The notes beneath the pieces are model-generated. The model was not told where the DNA came from. It ran no database searches and saw nothing but the letters and a program-made list of their open reading frames with translations. The position numbers were made by a program, and so were the translations under genes. This document shows positions 54,891 through 64,000 of a stretch of DNA of 64,000 bases, in pieces. Source of the DNA: Manduca sexta (lineage: Eukaryota > Arthropoda > Insecta > Lepidoptera > Sphingidae); NCBI RefSeq assembly GCF_014839805.1, contig NC_051142.1, forward strand, positions 17,950,589 through 18,014,588, given 5' to 3'. Every line of letters starts with the position of its first letter. Positions within the stretch are counted from its first letter, which is position 1.

Positions 54891-55679
54891 CTAGCTCTTC
54901 TAACCTAATCGATAACATAAGATGTACAGATTCCAAATTAAGAACGGATACATTAGCAACAGAACTGGGTGCACGACTTTCGAGAAGTGAACTCTACATG
55001 CAATAAAAGTAAATTAGGAAACAAGTTACATTGTGTTTGAATTAGTAATAACGAATAAGTTGAAGTCACAAATTAGGGACAGAATTTATTATTCCAAGTT
55101 TCTTTATCTGAGGTACTTTACCGCTAAAATACAAATTTCTTGAAGCATATTATTGTGGACTGATACATTCGCCACAAAGGCAAGTGATGACTATAATTGA
55201 TTCGCCGTGTTGGCAAGTTGAAAGTCACTTTGTTATGGAGACGGTTGCCAGAACGAGAATCAGCAAAATTAAGTTTGATTAACAAAACAGAGTTATCAAT
55301 GTCAACGTTAATCCATTTTTTTATAAAATAAAAAAATGATATCTGCCATCTCGCGTCTTTATTCAAGAAAACTGATTTTAAATTGAGCATATTCACGTGT
55401 GAAAAATGATACAGAAACTGCTTCTGGGCTCTCATACCAATGTCTGAATATGTTCGATGAATGACGGACTCCAGAGAGCATAGCAACATTCAAGATCAAA
55501 TCGGACGAAACAACTAAAAATACAAAACTTTCGTTTGTTATAACAGAAAACCAATTGAAAGCGCAGTCTACCCCGTAACTATGAGTCGAATAGTCAGTTA
55601 AGCCACGCGTGTCAAGACACTTCCTAAATGGGATATTATTTAAAATATAAGAAACACTAAGAAGACTATAAATCTTAAC
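54891..55679. other. about 0.8 kb inserted inside the decayed LINE
   Basis: The LINE reading breaks off after about 54890 and resumes at 55680 with only a few residues missing, so this block is probably a later insertion. It includes an open minus-strand frame (55124-55489) with no recognisable domain. Its own ends and family were not identified. Confidence 0.45.
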
Positions 55680-55960
55680 AGTTTGAATAAATAACTATAG
55701 GTCTACAACTTGATGTCAAATATCTATAAAGTCCTCGCTAAAGTGGTTCTATATCGCAGGCATAACCAAGACACTGGACCAGATTCAACTAAGAGAACCA
55801 GCAGACTTAACCGTTACCCCAGTGTTCATAAAAAACTGTCACTGGCGATCGAAGCCGATGTGGAGACATGTGATTTACAATTACACTACTCAAGTACAGC
55901 GTTAGCTACACGTGTATGTTCCGCTTATATAAACAACCAGCACAAAGAGAACATGGCCAA
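55680..55960 (+). mobile_element. decayed RTE-like LINE, 3' continuation
   Basis: It resumes with NNYR, then SNIYKVLAKVVLYR (about 55712-55755) and, in another frame, TLDQIQLREPADL. These are the next RT motifs in order in RTE LINEs. Later sequence is too decayed to follow. It is probably the same insertion as 54100-54890. Confidence 0.6.
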
Positions 55961-57639
55961 CATGGAATAAAAACAACTACAGCAATTTTCATATGCATTA
56001 CACAATGTTGGCAACTCATCGGAACCAGGATTTGTACATAATTTTCGGTAATGTTAATTTTACATTCCGTAAATTGGGCTCCGTAAATAGTATCGATACT
56101 GAAGCACACATCCGTCGCTACTTCTACCGAATATGTTTCAACTTTTTTTTATTATAACACTACCTGTAATTTCTCGCCATATAATTACATATATACAAAA
56201 TGACAATAACTGAACTCTAAACATACTTTTTTTTTTAACTATTTGATCAAAACATCAGCTTCTAATGACCCACTAAAATCAGAAGACATCCATCTCTGAA
56301 GTATCATCATGACATGAATTCCTTGTGCATGTCTGCTCGATAAAACCACGGTTAAAATATTTCTACAACTCAACAGGTTAACAGAAAATAACTTATCATA
56401 AGCAGTATAATAGATGTCAGTCGTAAGGTTTTATCTGATATTTTACTTTTTTTTTGTTCATAATATTATTACCAACAATAAACCACCACCACCACCATGG
56501 TACACTTCAAAATTGCAAGAATACTCAAAGACAAATACAAATGTTTTTGCAATCTCAGATTACCATTCCCACTGTTTATCAAAAATTGAGCGAAGGTTAA
56601 CCAACCAAGCTTAGTGTTACAGCTAGTACGGCAACACAATCCAGTATACCATTTCAGAGTCACCATATTGTACCCTTATTCATTCGCAGAAATATTGCTC
56701 ACATATTGTACCTTATTAGTATACTTAGAGAGCATCAATTGTTCAGAGCCATTGCGTAAGTGCTATGTAAGAATACCAAACATTTCAATTAATAAGCCAG
56801 TGCTTTTCAATTTATCCAGAGTCCAAGTACAGACAGAATAGTTTTTTTTATCATGCTCCAAACCAGATCAGTGAGGGTATCTGGAACAGAAGATATGTAT
56901 GTTATATTATATTATTATATTACATTTCTAAACAACAACGTTTGCTCTGTCTTATTTTCTTTACTCTGTTTTCCTAAATTGCATTTTTACATCAACACAG
57001 TTGACTGGATTTTGGAACCTCGTATACCACAAATCACATAATATTGTACTCCTGCCGTATATTGTAGCTTAATCTCTTTATGTCAGACTGTAAGCTTTCC
57101 ATGTAAGATTAATGAATTCACAGATATTATATATAGTTTATAATTAAATATAAACACTAAACCAGAAACAGAATTAGAAAAACAGAAAAGAAATTAAGTA
57201 CCCATGTAACAGAATTAATGAAGCAGATCAGTAAAATAAAGCAGTCAAATCAGACAGAGTATGTTCTGACGTAGTGTTACCAGGTGTCTCGATGTGCGCG
57301 GAATATCCCGGTTATCAGAGTTCTGGAGACGCGTCCCGATTTGCGACTGATTGGGACATTAAATGTCCCGAAAATCAATAAATTTATCAAAAGACATTAT
57401 TATCAAAAAATAAACAACACATCACATCACTAGCCCTGTAGGTATAGTTTTATTTTGTTCTGTTGTTTAGAGACGCGACTGTACCGTGATCTATGATTCG
57501 ATGTTAAAACAGAAATTGCAATGAAAACCAACATTAGCATGACTTGCAGTATTTTTTTTTTTGTGTTTCGACCTTCAACCTGGATCCCGATTTGTTTTAC
57601 CTGTTGCCCGATTTCAAACAAATAGCGCCTAGTAACACT
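55961..57639. other. non-coding stretch, possibly more decayed LINE
   Basis: AT-rich with a CA bias like the LINE remnant before it, but no motif I can place. The short hydrophobic frames at 56414-56841 are not supported. Confidence 0.4.
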
Positions 57640-57830
57640 AATCAGAATGCTCATGGCTACAGACAGAATATGATCAGAAGGCTCATGGCCACAGACAGAA
57701 TATGATCAGAATGCTCATGACTACAGACAGAATATGACCAGAATGCTCATGGTTACAGACAGAATATGACCAGAATGGTCATTGCTACAGACAGAATATG
57801 ATCAAAAGGCTCACGGCCACAGACAGATCA
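57640..57830 (+). repeat. tandem repeat, 32-bp unit, about 5.5 copies
   Basis: The unit is ACAGACAGAATATGA then YCAGAAKGCTCATGRYY. The spacing of the ACAGACAGAATATGA word is 32 bp throughout, with a few substitutions between units. No coding sense. Confidence 0.9.
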
Positions 57831-58074
57831 GATTAAATAAAATAAACAGTTACGCACGTTCGCATTGTCAGCCTGAAGTGTTGCGCCACTAATTTGACTT
57901 CACATGACTCCAGTCATTCCTGTCTCCAATGATTTAGTTTCTAAGAAAACACCCTCTCTAGTGAGCCAAGCAGCAGGCATAACGAAGTTTTGTTATGAAT
58001 GTCGTTAATCGTACTAATGTGCAGACATCAATTCCATATGCATTCCCAACATATTTACTTCAACAGACGTAGAC

Positions 58075-58088
58075 GTTACCATGGTAAC
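58075..58088. promoter_or_regulatory. perfect palindromic X-box-like site
   Basis: GTTACCATGGTAAC is a perfect 14-bp palindrome matching the consensus bound by RFX factors, which drive ciliary genes in animals. It stands alone in AT-rich DNA about 12 kb upstream of the mapped kinase exon 1. Function is not shown by sequence. Confidence 0.4.
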
Positions 58089-58218
58089 TAAAAATCTGAG
58101 AATCTGGTAATTTTAATTTTGGCATTCAATGATTCATCACAGATTTATTCCGATAGTTCTCTTCACATTCGAATTCAATGTAACTTCAAATTATCATTTG
58201 TCTTATCCCACTTCTGAA

Positions 58219-58423
58219 TGTAAAACGCTCTTTTTACAGTAAACATTATATTAGCAAAATAATTACAGAATACAATTTTAGACATTCTTTTGACAACGTC
58301 CAGCCAGAGAATAATAATCGAATAGTCGCCGCGTGACATATCTTCTCTTCTGCCAGCCTGCCCGCGCAGCCGAATACTTCCGGAAACGCCCGATGTCATC
58401 GGCTAGGATAGCGGCGCGTAACA
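58219..58423. mobile_element. short non-coding element, copy 2 (205 bp)
   Basis: Same orientation as, and almost identical to, 53549-53755, lacking 2 bp in a GA run. Immediate flanks differ from copy 1, so the two are separate insertions and not a larger segmental duplication. Confidence 0.7.
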
Positions 58424-59433
58424 ATATATTTATAAGAAAAACTAAAGCATATTGATTCTTGACAAACAACATATATCATAAAATATTTATTACAGTTGAT
58501 ACAGATTTATTTCAGTTTGAACTATGATTGAATATCTTTCGCGAGTGGTAATGGAGTCATTATTAGTAATAAATAAATCTATCGACACAGCGAAATATAA
58601 TGAGGAAACCATTTCTAATGTAAAGTTCATTAGGCCGCGGTCGGAAGGAATGTTCTTTTTCTCAAAGAAACAACATATCGACTGACGTGTCAAATAAATA
58701 TTTTGATTATTATTTCTATTGCTTGTAGTGAATTTGTCCAAATTAATAAGTGGTAAATGAAAGGCAAAGGGTTCATAGTTCATACAGCCAAGAAGTTAAT
58801 CCAAATGCTACTATTGCTTAAAGTGTTTATTTGGCAAACCATTTGTGAATATTTACTGTATTCTAATTATTACATAAAGGTTTAATAATCATTTAAATTT
58901 TCTTAGGCGCAATGGCGTAGTAATTCTCTTGGTAGGATAAAAAAAGACAGTCATTGTATACACGAGACGAATTACGGATGCGAATGAACGACAGGAGCTG
59001 TCATCTGGCCCACTAACTCTCATATTTCATCCATTAGAAGGGCTGGAATATGATAGACACTTATTTAACCGGTCTAGATTTATTATGCAAGATAAACTTT
59101 TATGTTTGGTATTAATAGCCTGTTTACACGAGCGGCGGAAGCAGCCGAGCATTCCCGAGTGCTGACGACAGTTACTAACAGACATACGGTCTGTTTTGTT
59201 GTCTACCATGTACGATTGATAACAAAGGAAATTATATCTGGGCAAAGTCTTATAGGGTGTGCAGCGCATGGAAGTGCAAGCAGAAAGCTAGACATTAAAC
59301 TCTCCAGGGCGTACCACTCTGTGTGGTGTACGCCCTAATGAGCAGTAAGAGTATTCAAAGGACAGTGCTTACTCGCTGTTTGACATCAGGTTGGGAAAAC
59401 TGTAATACTTGCCCAGACGGGCTAGCATACCAC
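58424..59433. other. non-coding stretch with a short hairpin
   Basis: Contains a perfect hairpin-forming inverted repeat at 59306-59336 (AGGGCGTAC and GTACGCCCT, 9-bp arms). No gene is supported. Confidence 0.45.
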
Positions 59434-59596
59434 AGATCTACTTTGTCATTATTTATCATCATCAGCCGCGGTATGTCCACTGTTGAATATGGGCCTCCCC
59501 CAAAGATTTTCCGATCAACCTATTGGAAGCGGCCCGCATCCAGCGAATACTTATTAGGTCATGTCCTCCTCATTGGTGATGTTAGATCTACTTTGT
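59434..59596 (-). mobile_element. RTE-like LINE 3' fragment with exact 13-bp duplication
   Basis: Flanked by identical 13-bp copies of AGATCTACTTTGT (59434-59446 and 59584-59596). The 137-bp insert is a LINE 3' end inserted in minus orientation: the terminal ATGATGATAAATAATG lies next to the low-coordinate duplication. The same family has a copy at 7074-7155. The exact duplication shows that it inserted by target-primed reverse transcription and is severely 5'-truncated. Confidence 0.85.
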
Positions 59597-62500
59597 AGTG
59601 GGTAGTTAATGGCAATTCAGTGGTACAAACTAAGCCAAATGTTTTCAGTATGTGTAAAGTATAATTGACGTGGAGGTGGACTGTGGACAGGGGAGGGGCA
59701 AGGGCGGGAAGAACATTTTTCTATTTAAATACGGATCTAAGTTTAAAATGTCTAACCTTGTTCTAAAACAATATAGGAAGCGACATGCAAACCTACATAT
59801 CTTCTAATTGAAGTGTCAACCAGGAAATATTCAATAAACTGTGCTGTATGGTTTCATCTCGCAAATAACTAGTAAATACAATAACAATTTGCATTAAATA
59901 TTATATTTAGATAGGAAAATTTCTAACGAATGATCGCGTAGGAGAGAAGTATAGTTTCGTTTATTTCTGTTACAAAGTTGCAGTGTGCTTTGCTAGACAT
60001 AGTAGGAAGACAGTGGGTTTTTATAATGGGGTATTAAGTGCAAATATTTAACACCTTATATTCAAAAGTAACGTAGTGCATCGCCATATTCCAATTCGCA
60101 ATTAAAAATGCTAGTGTTGCTACTCCTATTGATAGTACGTACTCACCTCGTCTCATTTAAAGGCTCCATACGTATTCCTTTAGCTCCAATCGTGTGCATA
60201 TCTTTATTACTTCTCGATTCAAGTGAAAAAGCACCAGAGACCATGCCACTTTTGTTTACTAGATGAAACAAGGAGCCTACAATTACTGGATCTGTGAAGA
60301 GGTCATGCCCTGTCTGTTATGATTTTAAACATAGACCAAGGCCTTTGAAGATGTCATAAAAAGTCGCGTAGTAATATTTCTTCTATATCTCTGTGAAAAA
60401 AGTCTTTTGTCGTTACATATGTTTAATTTTTATTCCAATATTAAAATACATGTATTTCATACAGAAGCTAGGCCTTTCATCCGCTACGCTAGCCTGAAAT
60501 TGGTTGATTTTATATGTATAAAACCTTTGAAATACTTATGGACAACCCATAGGTTTCCTGACTCTATTTTACTTCATCTCTTAAGCGAATTATAATCAAT
60601 TATTGGTATATAATTGGTTCTCTGTTCTCGATTACAAAATCAAGAGAGATAAGCAAAGGATAGTCGAAGATTATGGATTTTAGTATACGTGCGTGTAAAG
60701 TCGAGGCGAATCACTAGTTTGTTTTGAAATAGTTATCGTCGCATAATTTATAGATGATCCGGAGCCAAAATACAGTTTTTGTTTGACCGTCCGCTCGTGA
60801 TTGAATGGTATTACGTCGTTATATAAAAACTGTACATATGCTGTCTCTACATTATGTTTCTCAGAATTCGGATTCTTAATGGATGCTGATGTTTTCTAGG
60901 TAGTATAATTTGGTATTCTCGCCATTTTTAAATAACAAATAAGTTTCTAATACAGTTTTACATAGCCGAAGATAGAGAAAATATAAGGCAGCACATTCTT
61001 TGGCATTTGTAGCAAAATTCTCATTGACTATAGGAAAGGCAAACACAAAACTGGTGTTATCTGTTTGTACAAATTGTTGCTTTAAAATACAGCACGTTTT
61101 CCGACGAAGTATATTCGAAGAATGACTACTCTTTCAGGTAGAATAGAGTAAAACTATCAGCAGCAGCTCCACCATTTACAACTACCGATAAATTTCTCCC
61201 CTGAATGTAAGAATAAGTTATAAATTTTATATTTAATCGCGGAATTCCTTGGCGCGTGTTCCGACATCCATACATCGGGACGTAAAGACTAGAAATAAAA
61301 ATTGTAAATTACATTTTAATTGAACAGGACATGTTTCCAGATATAATGTATATCGTTTGGACCACCTTAAAGATCTATTTTAGTTACCTGAATGTGTAAG
61401 TCAAAAAGATCATATAATGCATTTCTTCTTGATGCGGTGACAGCGCCTAAATATTAAAAACCATTTATATATTAAAACCAAAACAGATTATAATTGAGTA
61501 TGCATCATATTATAATATGAGAGATATGTTGGATCATACTTTACTATAACCCAAGACGTTCCAGGCTTTGTGCACGATACGATATTTGAAAAACAGCATA
61601 TTCAAGAATTAAGGATTTTAAAGTCATGTGAAGTCAACCATCCCAAATTAAGCCACTGTGATGAACTACGGCTTAAACCGTCTCAAAAGAAGAGTAGGCA
61701 CTACAAGGAACCATTCATGTTGCTAAAACGATAAGGTCCCGAGAGCCCTACTTTACTTTAAACCATTCAGCATCAGCGCCACCGTTTTATTGTTTTCGCG
61801 GAGAATGTGATCTACTACTACTGCCCAGCACTCATGAGTGGTGATCCGGTGTTAGGCCTCGTGGAAAGATGGAAAACGGCCGATCGGCGTTCCTGAAACT
61901 ATTATCATCATTATACATCCTAAACACGACTCTATCAAAGAAAACTCCACCTACGCCACCTACTTTTGTTTATGTGCAGTTTATTGACCCCGGGTATTGG
62001 CATGCATCGTGATTGTAATTGATGTTTGACAGATGGCTTGACAATTGTAGTGTAATGTAGCGCCAGTCTGGATTTTATTGGCGTAGAGACAAGCAGACGA
62101 AGCTCTTTTTCGAGAGAGTTATCCATTAGGGGAGTAAAATCTAAATGGCATTGAACTATTGTTTGTGAAACACCTGTTGTTAAAACCATAGTAATAGGTA
62201 CTTTCTATCAAAGAAGATTCCATACAAAATACATTGATTCTATTAGACTAATTTTAGGAATGAGATGGAAATTTACTAAAAAAAGAAAACAATTAATAGA
62301 AAAATACGGAAATAATTATTAACAAAACACGAATTGTTAACAAAGGTTACAAAATCAGTCTTATCTTACTTCTTACTATTAAATAAATGTCTTTTTACTT
62401 AAATCCTACAAAATTATGGATTTCTAGGAGATGTTCTCGAGCGCACGTCCGTCGGTAGAATGCGTCGGCACACTGATTTCCCACCTCTTATATAGGTATT

Positions 62501-63300
62501 TGGTGACGTTTGACAGTTGCTACCCTCCTTATTTCGAATTGACAGCTAACACTAAAACATTCCATAATATGAGAATTTATTTGGACAAATCAGAAATCTT
62601 GTTCGATCTGTAGATATTCAACGTCATCTGTGGTTGAAGTGACCTTTACGAGCGCTGGATCGTGTGGGACTTGATTAAGATGGCATGTTAAATAAATAAA
62701 GCGTATCGTCATCGTACCTTTGACGTATGTCGGAGGGTCTGTGTAAAACTCATAGTAGAGTCTATGTGACAATGTAAGATGTCATACGACGACTATGTAA
62801 AGGGTTGGACAGATTAAATTAATGGAGGAACGATAGGTTTATCTTGTAGTGGAACGAGCACGGATGAAGTATGTATTAATTATTGTAGATTAACGAGGGC
62901 TGCCATTTTAATAATTACAACACAGAAATAAAAGCACGCGCACTATTTTAAAATTAAATAATTACACACTCTTAATAGTACATTTGTAACGTTATCGCAA
63001 TTTATCTAAATGGCCAATAATAACGTACTTTTGACATCTGACGAATAAATTATGAAGTAAAGCGGCATGCGTACGCCATTTTGTAGTGTTGGCCCGCATC
63101 CAAAATGGCGGATGCCTGTAAACGCGCACTCCGCAACAGCAGATAATAACATTTGTACTGTTCCTAACATACGATAGTTTATATTTTAGTTGTAACAGTT
63201 TCTTAGCGTTGATATGTTTAAATTCTGTCAATTTTCCCGCCGTAACCTTTCCATAAAGTATCTGTTAATTTGTTAGTGTTGTTATTACAGGTAAATTGTC
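59597..63300. other. non-coding stretch, nothing recognised
   Basis: AT-rich. 63075-63135 carries two CAAAATGGCG/AAAATGGCGG words (YY1/Pho-like) in opposite orientations, which may mark a promoter, but no exon was found next to them. Confidence 0.45.
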
Positions 63301-64000
63301 CGCGTGCCCCCGATTGTGACCGTGGGTTGGAGCGATGTTCCACGCACCTGTCTTTAGAGCTCTGTATATCATGTCGGTACGATAGTGAAAATTAGTGAAC
63401 TGTATCACGCGAGTGTACTCGGCTCCGCGAGAGAGAGATGAGACCGCTCGCCTACTGCACTATGCGAACGCATTCTTTGCTGACATATTACAGTGTACAC
63501 TTAGATCTCGTGCGAGTTCGTCTGTACGTCACAGCACGTTTCTATCATCTACTGCCAATGGAAGCACGTGTGGTAATAATTATAAGCAAAGATAAATTAT
63601 ACGAGATAAACAACGTCTGCTTTTGATGCCAAAAATGTATTAAAACTATCCGTTCGTACTCTTTGTCCTGAATTTAAGCTTTTGATTATGTTTATGCGAT
63701 TTAACGTTTTAATGCAGGTTCGGGAGTTTTGTTTAAATATAAGTACAATTAAAGGAGAGAACCATGGTCAATTGAGAGAAATATTCACTTAGTACATAAG
63801 TTATGTGAAGCGTAGAGACGGTGAAGCGATCAATTAAAGAGATTCCTCAAATTAAAGATACGATCTTTATGAATGTCACTTTCACCTTTTTTTCTTATCT
63901 CGCGGAGAAAGTGCCCTATTACTACGGGCGGCGGGCGACTGAGCGGTTATGTCGTGGTCACCATGTTCGGAAGAGATGTAAACATCGGGCGACTGTTGGG
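63301..64000 (+). other. GC-richer end of window, possible gene edge
   Basis: A pyrimidine-AG acceptor-like string (TGTTATTACAG at about 63281-63291) precedes GC-richer sequence. The last 100 bp are CpG-rich, with an ATG at 63963 open to the window edge (MFGRDVNIGRLLG). This may be the promoter or first exon of a neighbouring gene, but nothing confirms it. Confidence 0.2.

Noticed and set aside
55124..55489. 121-codon minus-strand open frame
   Set aside because: It lies in the block inserted in the decayed LINE. No domain or start context was seen, so it is kept only as part of the unidentified insert.

Overview
The window looks like nuclear DNA from a moth or butterfly (Lepidoptera). It is AT-rich, has spliced genes with small exons and GT/AG introns, and carries repeats typical of that order: non-autonomous Helitrons ending in CTAG, a tRNA-derived SINE, RTE-like LINE tails, and a TTAA-flanked foldback element. 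There is no bacterial, organellar or viral gene content, and no rRNA, convincing functional tRNA or CRISPR array.
The main gene is a complete tau-tubulin kinase (the TTBK/Asator family of the casein kinase 1 group) on the minus strand. I joined 29 coding exons by hand from 45.7 kb down to the stop codon at 14.76 kb. Every splice junction keeps the reading frame, giving a model of 1141 residues. The kinase domain lies in exons between 28.83 and 22.64 kb. A long low-complexity tail is encoded by many small GC-rich exons between 22.1 and 14.76 kb. At least three starts are possible: two phase-matched alternative first coding exons (45.65-45.70 kb and 36.17-36.19 kb) and an internal ATG in a strong context at 29167.
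A second gene, on the plus strand at 47.57-48.50 kb, has three exons and encodes a 236-residue protein with an N-terminal Myb/SANT-like DNA-binding domain and a C-terminal coiled coil. It lies head to head with the 5' end of the kinase gene, about 1.7 kb away.
The kinase introns carry much inserted DNA: a 5'-truncated LINE inserted antisense (about 23.1-24.9 kb), a Helitron with five internal 123-bp repeats (25.39-26.41 kb), a SINE-like repeat (26.97-27.12 kb), and a nearly homogeneous minisatellite of 126-bp units (27.38-28.33 kb) that ends within about 45 bp of a splice acceptor. Outside genes are a near-perfect 364-bp foldback element (4.76-5.12 kb), a decayed RTE-like LINE split by about 0.8 kb of foreign sequence (54.1-55.9 kb), two nearly identical 205-207-bp elements 4.7 kb apart, an insertion with an exact 13-bp target duplication (59.4 kb), and a perfect palindromic X-box-like site (58.08 kb).
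The regions 0-14.7 kb, 33-44 kb and 50-64 kb hold no gene I can recognise. I found no clearly new biological system. The best leads are the kinase gene's alternative 5' structure, the tandem arrays next to its splice sites, the foldback element and the X-box.
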